From assembly GCA_026706815.1 (NCBI GenBank), contig JAPOYA010000020.1:1-39971 (forward strand): 39,971 nt of DNA. Direction: 5' to 3'. Numbering within the stretch: position 1 is the first letter of the stretch; each line of letters starts with the position of its first letter. The notes beneath the pieces were generated by a model, which was not told the DNA's origin, ran no database searches, and was given only the letters and a program-made list of their open reading frames with translations. A program made the position numbers and the translations under genes. Of this stretch, positions 33,756-39,971 are shown piece after piece. The DNA comes from Acidimicrobiaceae bacterium (lineage in GTDB: Bacteria > Actinomycetota > Acidimicrobiia > Acidimicrobiales > Aldehydirespiratoraceae).

Positions 33756-34022
33756 ATGGCGGGGCTCCTTTCGAGCGCCGTCTTGAACAGCGTAGCTCGA
33801 TCATGGTTTCCGAGTAGATGGTTGTTCAAGATGACTCTTGCGGACTGAGGTTTGCTGTGTGGCCGGATCTTCCCGGGTCAGGGGGAAGACGAGTTTGCGG
33901 CGGATCCCACATTCCCTGCTTGGTGCCCCCAAGGAACCGATTCGACTCTCGTCTGAGACGTTTCGCACCACCATCCTGGCGATCCGAACCACACAGCGGA
34001 GACAACTCTAGAGCCACTTGCT

Positions 34023-34106
34023 TGTGGATGAGAAGTGGATGACAACCTGATTTAGTTGTGGATTTCTAGGGGTTGTGTCCACAAGTTCGCCTCCTGCGGT
34101 GGACAA
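34023..34106. promoter_or_regulatory. Cluster of DnaA-box-like 9-mers upstream of nrdJ
   Basis: Within 84 bp of the nrdJ/RibD-C intergenic region there are five near-matches to DnaA boxes (TTATCCACA or actinobacterial TTGTCCACA). They are TGTGGATGA at 34023, AGTGGATGA at 34034, TGTGGATTT at 34057, GTGTCCACA at 34075 inside TTGTGTCCACAA, and GGTGGACAA at 34098. Each differs by one or two bases. Such sites could tie ribonucleotide reductase expression to replication; NrdR binding is an alternative, since ACAAC-N8-GTTGT is also present. The rest of 33756-34177 shows nothing else I can name. Confidence 0.45.
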
Positions 34107-34177
34107 TGTGAAACACCGGCGGTCGTCATCCGCTGGACTCTGCAGAAAAGGGACTCGAAACGGTAAGGTCCGCGGGA

Positions 34178-34957
34178 GTGCAGCAGATTCTTCCCACTTG
34201 GATCGAAGACGTCGACCCGCTCGACGTCTATCCCCACGATCCTCGGCCGACACCGCCGGACCGCCCTTGGGTCATGGTCAACATGATCGCCAGCCTCGAC
34301 GGCGCCACTGCTGTCAACGGCCTGAGCGGCGATCTCGGAGGACCCGCGGACCGTGCCGTGTTCCGCGCAGTGCGAGCGAGTTGTGACTGGATTGTGGTGG
34401 CGTCCGGCACGGCCGCCGCCGAGAGCTACGGACCTCCGAAAAATACCGAGGCCATCGTCGAGAGCCGACTGAGAACTGGGCGCTCCGCAGTCCCCCGACT
34501 GGCCGTCGTGACTGCCAGCGGAGCCATAGACCCGACGATTCCAGCGTTCGCCCACGCCGCCGCCCATGCCGCCGACGCCGACGCGGACGTCCGAGGAGCC
34601 GATCAGCGCCCCCCGCTCGTGATCACCGGCGAACGAGCAGATCCGCAGAGGCTCGCCGCTCTCGACGCCGAGATTGTCCGCCTCCCCGCGCCCGGACCAC
34701 AACCCGGCGCAGTGCTCAACGAACTTCACAAGCGGGGCGCAGAGGTCGTGCTGTGTGAGGGCGGGCCAACCTGGAACGGCAAGATGGTGCAGGCCGGACT
34801 CGTCGACGAGATCTGTCTCAGCATCTCGCCGGTTCTCGCCGGTGGCACTTCTTCGCGCATCGTTGCCGGTGCCGAGCACGCCATCGCAGTGCAGATGCGT
34901 CTGAGCCGATTGCTCTGTGAAGACGATCTGTTGTTTGCCCGCTACACGCGGGTGTGA
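34178..34957 (+). CDS. RibD C-terminal/DHFR-fold reductase
   Basis: A 259-residue protein with the pyrimidine-reductase (RibD C-terminal) fold without the deaminase domain. Seen: WVMVNMIASLDGATAVNGLSG, the NADPH-binding ASCDWIVVASGTAAAESYGP, and VVLCEGGPTWNGKMVQAGLV with DEICLSISPVLAGG. Stand-alone copies in actinobacteria act as reductases of riboflavin-like or deazaflavin-related pyrimidines, or have unknown substrates. It diverges from nrdJ. The GTG at 34178 has AAGG about 9 nt before it. Its function remains a family-level call. Confidence 0.85.
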   Translation: MQQILPTWIEDVDPLDVYPHDPRPTPPDRPWVMVNMIASLDGATAVNGLSGDLGGPADRAVFRAVRASCDWIVVASGTAAAESYGPPKNTEAIVESRLRTGRSAVPRLAVVTASGAIDPTIPAFAHAAAHAADADADVRGADQRPPLVITGERADPQRLAALDAEIVRLPAPGPQPGAVLNELHKRGAEVVLCEGGPTWNGKMVQAGLVDEICLSISPVLAGGTSSRIVAGAEHAIAVQMRLSRLLCEDDLLFARYTRV

Positions 34958-35065
34958 CTGGCCAAGCATCAGTTTCTGCCCGCTCCGAGGCGAGCGCTGA
35001 CGCTGGAGCCAAGACGATCTGCCAGAGGGTCTGTCAGTTTTTTGCGTGACCGGTCGTGGTGGTTT

Positions 35066-35164
35066 TCATTGGATGTGGTCGGCGGTCCGGTCGCCGTAGT
35101 GGACGGTCGGGGTGTTGAGTATGGTTTTCCAGCCGTTGGTCTTGCCTATGCACGCCAAACCGCG
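35066..35164 (-). pseudogene. C-terminal protein fragment behind TM protein A
   Basis: Directly after the TAA stop of membrane protein A the same frame stays open for 32 codons and ends in a stop at 35066. It reads GLACIGKTNGWKTILNTPTV and then HYGDRTADHIQ. The composition looks like a genuine protein end rather than random sequence, but I do not recognise it. It is most likely a leftover fused by rearrangement; stop-codon readthrough is possible but unsupported. The remaining part of 34958-35065 holds nothing I can identify. Confidence 0.3.
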
Positions 35165-35437
35165 TTACGCAGCCTTGCCGCCCTTGTCGCCGAACAGGTA
35201 TCTCACAAGCTTCGCCGACCACAAGCCGAGTAGGAGGGCCGCGGGGCCGGTCGCGGCACCGAGATTCTCCAACCACGCTCGGGTAGTCAGATAAAGCACG
35301 ATCACGACGCCGATCACGACGCCCATCTCCACGAACTCCCGGACCATTCGCTTGCCGCGGGTTGGGTTGACTTGGCTCTCTATAGCCTCTGTGCCTCTCG
35401 CGGTGTGAGTGCCACCGCTTGGGTCGGGGGCTGTCAT
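35165..35437 (-). CDS. Small two-helix membrane protein A
   Basis: A 90-residue protein starting MTAPDPSGGTHTARGTEAIE, then TRGKRMVREFVEMG and two hydrophobic stretches (VVIGVVIVLYLTTRAWL and ATGPAALLLGLWSAKLV), ending in YLFGDKGGKAA. The start is chosen because its paralogue at 37678-38154 begins MTDPDPSGGAHTARGTEAIE while the codons upstream are not conserved in frame between the two. It has one copy of the RGKR-plus-two-helices unit that the paralogue has twice. The family and function are unknown to me. A shared motif lies about 135-155 bp upstream. Confidence 0.65.
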   Translation of the reverse strand: MTAPDPSGGTHTARGTEAIESQVNPTRGKRMVREFVEMGVVIGVVIVLYLTTRAWLENLGAATGPAALLLGLWSAKLVRYLFGDKGGKAA

Positions 35438-35569
35438 GGGGTCTTGTCCCTGTGAGAGTCTCCGACCAGACGGTAGCACCCCGCTGGATGCACGCCCAAG
35501 GCCGCTCTCGGCTAGCGCTGTAGCGAGACGCTCGGGACTCACCATTCGCTTGCTCCCATTTTGCATATA

Positions 35570-35635
35570 TGGACACCGAATGTGCAGCAGACTGAGGGCC
35601 AGCTTACAAGAGCAGCCCTCTGTTGCAATGGCTAG
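35570..35635 (-). repeat. Duplicated leader segment, copy 1
   Basis: This stretch is nearly identical to 38294-38360. It contains the motif GGACACCGAATGTGCAGCAG (on the plus strand), a GAGGGC...GCCCTC inverted repeat, and the sequence TTGCAATGGCTAG. It precedes membrane protein A as the other copy precedes membrane protein B, so it is part of the duplicated module and may hold its promoter or operator. Confidence 0.8.
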
Positions 35636-35727
35636 ACGCTGGCAGGCTCAACCGGATACTGTGCAGCCGCAGGAACAAGCACAGGAGCGAACACGCTCAA
35701 CGCGAGCGCGACCGACAGTCGCCGCAC
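35632..35727 (-). pseudogene. Signal-peptide fragment related to the repeat protein
   Basis: A 31-codon frame from a GTG at 35727 encodes RRLSVALALSVFAPVLVPAA followed by AQYPVEPASV and a stop. It closely matches the signal peptide of the large repeat protein (VRRVSVVLVLSVFVPVLVPV) but has no mature part. Just upstream (35731 and above) is an in-frame GDKDA end resembling the tail of the small membrane proteins. A second, more damaged copy lies at about 37610-37672. It looks like a decayed paralogue of the repeat-protein gene. Confidence 0.5.
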
Positions 35728-35867
35728 GTTTTACGCATCCTTGTCGCCCTTGTGGCTCTCGGCCGCTGGTCGTTGACCTCTGCTCCTCGACATAGGTGAC
35801 CGCGGTCGTCGACCTCTGATGGTCGCCGTCGGTCGCGGGCGCTCGCGGACGGTCACGCCGGAGACGC

Positions 35868-37467
35868 TCAGCGTCCGCAGTAGCCGCTGTCGGGGCCGTG
35901 CTTCACGCAGGCCCAGCGGTTGAACAGCGCCACGTAGCGCGCCCTCTTCTGTTTGGTCGGGTCGTCCCAATACGCCCGCTGCGCAGCGCGAAACAGCTTG
36001 AGAAGCTCCACCTCCGACACCGAGGGAGGCACCGTAGTAGTCGTCGTGGTCGTTGGCGGAACCGTCGTCGTAGTCGTAGTGGTGGTCGTCGTGGTGGTGG
36101 TCGTGGTTGTTGTGGTTGTGGTGGTCGTCGCCAACGGGTCGACGGCGGTCTTGCAGAACAGATAGTGCGTCGCGACGAGCGTGACCGAAACCCCCTTCAC
36201 GGCACTTTTAACACTTTTCGGGGCGGACTCGATCGCTTCTTTCGCCTTTTTGATCTGCTTGGCGACCCAATCCTTCTTGGCGGCGGCCGTCACGGCGAGG
36301 CCTCCGAGAGCCTTGATGACGATTTCTTCGGGAGCGCAGAGAGTTATGTAAAGGGCCTTGTAGACGCCTGGTAGGTGCTCCTCCAAATAGCTGCTTGCCG
36401 GTTCGATGACGAGCCCCGCGGCGCTCACCGCGGCGCCGGCGGCGGCCTTGAACGGATCGGTTATGTCGGCCCACAGCGTCTTGCGCTGGATCGGGTCGCC
36501 GGCGAACGGGTCCACCGGGCTGGAGCAGCCGGTGTGGGAGTCCACCTCCGCCCAGGCGACAACCAGACGGCCCTCAGCCTTCTTCACGTCGGGAGCGTAG
36601 AGCGTCTCGTCGTTGCTTCGCGACGCCCTCAGCGCAGGGAACGGCGCCATGTGCTGACCGGCCGGGCAGACATGCTCGCCGGGGTCGTGGCGCCATGTGC
36701 CCTTCTCCGGGTCCGGATCGGTGACAGTGACGGTCTTGGTGAGCGGAGCGACCCGCACACGGCGCGTCTCGTAGTTGAACACGTCTTCGGTGATTGTCTT
36801 GGTGAACGGCTCCACCCGCACCTGCTGGTTCCTGTAGTTGAACACCTCCACGGTCTTCGTCTCGGCGAACGGCGCGACCCGCACCCGGCGCGTCTCGTAG
36901 GCGATCCTTGTCTCGGTGAACGGCGCGACCCGCACCCGGCGCGTCTCGTAGTTGAACACAGGATAGATCCGAGTAGCGGTGAACGGGGCGACCCGCACCC
37001 GCCTGTACTCGCATCCGTGTATCGGGTGGCAAGCGCCCTTCACGGTCTTGTAGTAATACACGGCAACCGTCGCCGCGTGCGAGAACGGCGCGACCCGCAC
37101 CCGCTGGTCCTCGTAGTTGTAGACAGGCACGACAACCGCATTGAGATTGTCGTTCACCGGCACCCGCCGCGTCTCGTAGTTGTAGACAGGGACAGTCCTT
37201 GTGGCAGTGAGCGGAGCGACCCGCACCCGCCGCGTCTCGTAGTTGAACACCTCCACGGTCCTCGACCCAGTGAACGGCTCGACCCGCACCCGCTGGTTCT
37301 CGTAGTTGTAGACAGGAACCGTGGTCGCCGCCGTCAACGGCTCATGAACCGGCTCATGAGCCGACACCGCCGGGACAAGCCCCCCCCCCCGCAACAGGCA
37401 CAAGCACAGGCACGAACACGCTCAACACAAGCACAACCGACACACGACGCACAAGACACTTTTTCAT
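35868..37467 (-). CDS. Secreted repeat protein, frame broken at a poly-G tract
   Basis: The ATG at 37467 (GGAG 7 nt upstream) begins a signal peptide, MKKCLVRRVSVVLVLSVFV and on to VPVAGG. Then a run of 11 G (37380-37390) puts the frame into an early stop after about 37 codons. With 10 or 13 G the frame joins the long downstream frame and restores a signal-peptidase site (AVSA-HEP) and a protein of about 532 residues. The mature part has about nine 21-residue repeats of the form VYNYETRRVRVAPFTATRT, one carrying a cysteine-containing insert. A helical domain follows (KKDWVAKQIKKAKEAIESAP), then a poly-Thr linker and a C-terminal domain with two cysteines (NRWACVKHGPDSGYCGR). Surface or matrix role is likely. 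The tract suggests phase variation, or a sequencing error. Confidence 0.65.
36051..36131. repeat. Low-complexity Thr-codon repeat
   Basis: GTNGTN-type triplets on the plus strand encode more than 20 threonines in a row on the minus strand, interrupted by VPP. Such Thr/Pro linkers join wall-proximal and surface domains in secreted actinobacterial proteins. It is not a CRISPR array. Confidence 0.85.
36723..37335 (-). repeat. Array of about nine 63-bp coding repeats
   Basis: The repeat protein gene contains successive units coding for a 21-residue motif with the consensus NYETRRVRVAPFT-TRTV-V. Unit 3 and unit 5 have diverged (loss of the RVRVAPF part, insertion of CHPIHGC), and unit 7 is shortened. 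Several neighbouring units are nearly identical at the DNA level, pointing to recent expansion. Confidence 0.85.
37380..37390. repeat. Poly-G/C tract of 11 at the signal-peptide junction
   Basis: Eleven consecutive C on the plus strand (G on the coding strand). The observed length puts the signal peptide and the mature protein in different frames; 10 would join them. Homopolymers of this length are hot spots for slipped-strand mispairing and also for sequencing error. Confidence 0.85.
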
Positions 37468-37493
37468 TTCGTTGCTCCATTTCTAAGGATTGG

Positions 37494-37551
37494 ACACCGT
37501 ATGTGTAGCAGGCCAAAAACCCACACCGTATGTGTAGCAGGCCAAAAACCC
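37494..37551. repeat. Two tandem 29-bp units upstream of the repeat protein
   Basis: The unit ACACCGTATGTGTAGCAGGC followed by CAAAAACCC occurs twice in tandem. Its first part is the same motif found upstream of both small membrane proteins. It lies 27-84 bp before the repeat protein ATG, where an operator would be expected. ACAC and GTGT in the motif form a small inverted repeat. The rest of 37468-37677 holds only a damaged signal-peptide fragment (about 37610-37672). Confidence 0.8.
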
Positions 37552-37677
37552 GTTGTCTAGAGTCCCCGCTGGATTTGCGTACGCCAAGAGTCGCCGTCGG
37601 GCAGGGGTGCTAGACGCTGGCAGGCTGGCGGATACTGTGCAGCCGCAAGAACAAGCACAGGAGCGAGCACAACCGTG

Positions 37678-38154
37678 TTACGCAGCCTTGTCGCCCTCGT
37701 CGCCTTTGTCGCCGAACAGGTATCTCTCACAGAGCGACGGGACCCACAAGCCGAGCAGGATGGTGTGGAAATATGTCACGCCGCCCAACAACGCTCCGAT
37801 GGCTAGAAAAAGCACGGCCCCAACGCCAAGCACGACTCCTAGTTCCACGAATCCCCGGATGACTCGCTTGCCGCGAGCTGGCTTGTTCTTGTTCGCAATG
37901 ATGGACACCGAGTGCCAGCCGAGTAGGATGGCCGCGACGACGGCCACGGGGCCGACCACGGGGCCAGCACCCCCCCCCCACGGCACTCGGATGATTAGAT
38001 AAAGCACGAACGCGATGCCCAGCACGGCTCCCATGGCTCCTAGCCCATCGATTCCCCGGATGACTCGCTTACCGCGGGTTTGCTTGACCTGGTTCTCTAT
38101 GGCCTCTGTGCCTCTCGCGGTGTGAGCGCCACCGCTTGGGTCGGGGTCTGTCAT
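37678..38154 (-). CDS. Small membrane protein B with internal duplication
   Basis: A 158-residue paralogue of membrane protein A. After MTDPDPSGGAHTARGTEAIE it has two copies of the unit RGKRVIRG plus two hydrophobic helices, first with VLGIAFVLYLIIRVPWGGG and then with VVLGVGAVLFLAIGALLGG, and ends YLFGDKGDEGDKAA. So four helices are predicted. Ten G in a row (37970-37979) encode the WGGG in the first unit and keep the frame, but a one-base change would truncate the protein. AGGA lies about 11 nt before the ATG. Function unknown; it is next to the secreted repeat protein on the same strand. Confidence 0.65.
   Translation of the reverse strand: MTDPDPSGGAHTARGTEAIENQVKQTRGKRVIRGIDGLGAMGAVLGIAFVLYLIIRVPWGGGAGPVVGPVAVVAAILLGWHSVSIIANKNKPARGKRVIRGFVELGVVLGVGAVLFLAIGALLGGVTYFHTILLGLWVPSLCERYLFGDKGDEGDKAA
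37970..37979. repeat. Poly-G/C tract of 10 inside membrane protein B
   Basis: Ten consecutive C on the plus strand within the coding region, in frame as found. It is the second long G tract within 600 bp. Confidence 0.85.
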
Positions 38155-38293
38155 GGGGTCTTGTTCCTGTGAGAGTCTCAGGCCAGACGGTAGCACCCCG
38201 CAGGGCCGGAAGCACGCCCAAGGCCGCGCCCGGCTAGCGGTGCTGTAGCGAGACGCTTGGGGTTCACCATTCGATTGCTTCATTTTTCATATA

Positions 38294-38360
38294 TAGACAC
38301 CTGAATGTGTAGCAGGCTGAGGGTCAGCTTGCAAGAGCAGCCCTCTGTTGCAATGGCTAG
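38294..38360 (-). repeat. Duplicated leader segment, copy 2
   Basis: Near-identical to 35570-35635, with the motif TAGACACCTGAATGTGTAGC and the shared TTGCAATGGCTAG end. The homology between the two copies stops exactly at 38360, after which the IS110 remnant begins. This suggests the element inserted at or near this point. Confidence 0.8.
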
Positions 38361-38364
38361 TTGA

Positions 38365-39378
38365 GTTCCTATGTCGATTGTGTTGGGGTGGGTCCGGATG
38401 CGGTTTGGGATGCGTCGTTTGGGGTTGCAGGTGGCTTCTCGTTTGATTTTGCCGTGGGTGGGGCGGTGTTGGCAGTGGCGGTGGCCTTGGGTGTCGGGTC
38501 GGCGGTCTGGGCGGTGGCGGTGGTGTGGATGGCTTTGTTGGTCTGTCGGTTTCCGCCTCGGTTGAGGCGGTGTCGTTGGACGCGTCCGGGGCTGGCTTCG
38601 ATGGGTGCGGTGCCGTTGGCCATCGCGAACGCTGCTTTGGTTTTGGATCGTGTGGGGTCGCCGGTGCGGGCTGAGATTCCGGCTGGGGCTAGGTCGCCGG
38701 CGCCGTCGATGTCTCGCGAGGTGGTGCCTGTGGTGTTGACTGCTGTGCCGATGTCGTTTGTTGGCGCGGTGATCGTTTGTCGCCGCCGGCGCAGGGTTTT
38801 GACGCGGTCGTTGGCGATGCGTGCCCTGGCGCTGTTGTCGCCCGTGGCATGCGGGCGGCGGAGTCGAGGGCTTTGGCGCTGGTCAGCCGGCCGGTGCGGT
38901 GGCGGTATCCGGGGCGCAGCCGGGGCGAATCGGCGTGGAGCCGGTTGATCAACTGGGTGCGTTGGGAGACCAGTTCACAGCGGCAGCGGGCCGGGTTGCG
39001 CAGTTCTTCGACGGCTCCGTCGGGCCGTGGTGGGGGCAAAGCCGGTTCGCGCAGACCGACGCGGGCGATCGCCGCAGCGTCGGCGGGGTCGGTCTTTGTG
39101 CCGGTGCGTTGACGGCGCCGGGCGGCCGCGGTCATGTTCGGGGGGACCTCACAAACCTTGACGCCAGCTCCGACAAGGACCTTCACCACGGGACGGCCGT
39201 AGTTGCCTGAACCCTCAACAGCGACCAGATCGGGGTCATAAGCAGAGATCCAGCAGGCCAGTTCAGCGTAACCGGCGGGGGCGTTCGCGAAGCCGCGATG
39301 CCCCAGCGCCCGGCCGGCATCGTCGACTGCGCATGCTGCGAGGGTGTCTTTGCGGGTATCGACGCCCACCACTGTCAT
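38365..39378 (-). pseudogene. Decayed IS110-family transposase
   Basis: The ATG at 39378 has a strong AGGAGG. The N-terminal RuvC-like DEDD domain is intact (VGVDTRKDTLAA with D7, VAVEGSGNYG with E55, TDPADAAAIA with D97 and D100). After RLHADSPRLRPGYRHRTGRL the family sequence must be followed through three frames: GDNSARARIANDRV (shift near 38845), then AAFAMANGTAPIEASPGRVQ and RHRLNRGGNRQTNKAIHT (shift near 38645), then GKIKREATCNPKRRI (shift near 38500). The C-terminal catalytic domain is therefore not made, and the element is dead unless helped in trans. Confidence 0.85.
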
Positions 39379-39602
39379 GGGATTCCTCCTCTGGCTCGAG
39401 TTGTGACAAGCCGGCCTCGGCGGTGCGCACACATGCGTCGGGCCGCCAAACCGGGGTGTTCACGCTCCTATCAAGCGACACCGCCAAAACAGCGAACCGA
39501 CGGGGAGACACCCAACCAGAAAGCCACCACCACCACCACAGCAAGGCACGCAATGGCGAGTCATCCCCGTCGGCGCTGCCACACCCCCAACACTGCCACG
39601 CA
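39379..39602 (-). other. Noncoding region upstream of the IS110 transposase
   Basis: About 220 bp without a gene between the IS110 start and the IS3 end. In IS110-group elements the noncoding end upstream of the transposase carries the structured bridge RNA, so part of this stretch may be such an RNA. I see the strong ribosome binding site and a CCACCACCACCACCACA run at 39523-39540 but cannot verify a bridge-RNA fold or the exact element boundary. Confidence 0.25.
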
Positions 39603-39660
39603 TGTACTGTGCAGTGAAGTTCCCCCCTTTTTGTGGAGGCGTGCTCTATAAGGAGGGGCT

Positions 39661-39945
39661 GTGTCCAGACTGCGAGGGAACTTTGGGCGGGGGTTCCGTG
39701 ATGGGGCTGTGCGGATCGTCGACGAGACCGGCAAGCCGGTGGCTGAGATCGCCCGGGATCTCGGCGTGAACGAGGGCACGCTCGGGAACTGGGTGCGAAG
39801 GGACCGCGTCGAGCAGGCCGGTGGGCTGGGCTCTGATGAGCGGGCCGAGCTTGTGCGGTTGCGCAAGGAGAACGCGACTTTGCGGATGGAGCGTGATGTG
39901 CTCAAACGATCCGCAATCGTTCAGGTGAGCGGGGCGACGCGGTGA
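39661..39945 (+). CDS. IS3-family transposase OrfA
   Basis: A 94-residue DNA-binding OrfA. It shows the Tnp_1 helix-turn-helix (RDGAVRIVDETGKPVAEIAR, then DLGVNEGTLGNWVRRDR) and the leucine-zipper part (ELVRLRKENATLRMERDVLK). GTG start with AGGAGG 4 nt upstream. Its stop overlaps the orfB start as GTGA, so the two are translationally coupled or joined by frameshifting, as is usual in this family. Confidence 0.9.
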   Translation: MSRLRGNFGRGFRDGAVRIVDETGKPVAEIARDLGVNEGTLGNWVRRDRVEQAGGLGSDERAELVRLRKENATLRMERDVLKRSAIVQVSGATR

Positions 39946-39971
39946 CAGCCGAGACAGCCGGGTTCATCGCT
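39942..39971 (+). CDS. IS3-family transposase OrfB (5' end only)
   Basis: Ten codons from the GTG at 39942 (MTAETAGFIA) before the window ends. The position right after orfA and the start resemble the OrfB integrase of this family, which would carry the DDE catalytic domain. Confidence 0.6.
   Translation, partial: MTAETAGFIA

Larger units (their letters stand above)
39603..39971 (+). mobile_element. IS3-family insertion sequence, left end (partial)
   Basis: The element seems to begin near 39603 (TGTACTGTGCAGTGAAGTTC, a plausible terminal inverted repeat starting with TG). It contains orfA and the first codons of orfB, and runs off the window. Its sequence is intact as far as seen, unlike the neighbouring IS110 remnant, which suggests a later arrival. 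The right end and any target duplication lie outside the window. Confidence 0.65.

Noticed and set aside
33756..34020. Possible cobalamin riboswitch before nrdJ
   Set aside because: Pieces such as AGGGAA, CCGCAA and GCCAC appear on the nrdJ strand, but the GGTGCGAATCCGG hairpin and the ordered core are missing. B12 riboswitches also normally repress B12-independent enzymes, not NrdJ.
35731..35970. 79-codon minus-strand frame ending in GDKDA
   Set aside because: Its first half overlaps the end of the repeat protein and has no family-like sequence. Only the last codons resemble the small membrane proteins, so it is treated as a decayed tail and not a gene.
36051..36131. Triplet-rich stretch that might be taken for a repeat array or CRISPR
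   Set aside because: It is a simple run of Thr codons in the repeat protein, with no spacers and no cas genes in the window.
38361..38950. Long plus-strand open frame opposite the IS110 remnant
   Set aside because: It is the antisense of a GC-biased decayed transposase and has no recognisable protein features.

Overview
The window looks like chromosome from a high-GC actinobacterium, most likely of the Acidimicrobiia type. This is inferred from gene content only: two F420/LLM-type oxidoreductases, several acyl-CoA dehydrogenases, an actinobacterial glucosyl-3-phosphoglycerate synthase, a B12-dependent ribonucleotide reductase, many GTG starts and Thr-rich secreted proteins. There are no rRNA or tRNA genes and no CRISPR array.

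Layout. 75-4434: a two-gene acyl-CoA dehydrogenase operon and two LLM oxidoreductases. 4443-6298: an eroded defence-type locus, with the N-terminus of an SNF2-type helicase, two intact small genes joined by ATGA overlaps, and the frameshifted N-terminus of a DUF1156 methylase. 6363-6964: a vapBC toxin-antitoxin pair. 7056-17830: a tightly packed nine-gene operon on the minus strand (PotA-PotB-PotC-PotD-type transporter, M20 hydrolase, acyl-CoA dehydrogenase-fold flavoprotein, Rid protein, HutI-like amidohydrolase, histamine/trimethylamine dehydrogenase-like flavoprotein). It is preceded by an AT-rich promoter island with an LTTR box and a LysR regulator. 18921-22083: metX, a Cys/Met PLP enzyme and small genes, with a possible SAM riboswitch upstream of metX. 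22314-28888: DEAD-box helicase, alkyltransferase-like protein, lgt, DmdC-like acyl-CoA dehydrogenase, YihY, gpgS and an NTF2-like protein. 28924-34957: alkylsulfatase-type MBL hydrolase, nrdJ and a RibD-C reductase, with a cluster of DnaA-box-like sites in the nrdJ leader.

34958-39971 is an accessory region. It holds duplicated modules of small two-helix membrane proteins, signal-peptide fragments and a large secreted repeat protein. All three larger genes share a 20-bp upstream motif. Two genes carry long poly-G tracts, and one tract throws the secreted protein out of frame, as in a phase-variable gene. The region ends in a decayed IS110-family element and the left end of an IS3-family element.

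The two most interesting items are the 10.8-kb operon, whose genes fit a complete route for an imidazole amine such as histamine (import, deamination, ring oxygenation, imidazolone ring opening), and the poly-G-bearing repeat-protein array. Both are hypotheses built on sequence motifs and gene order.
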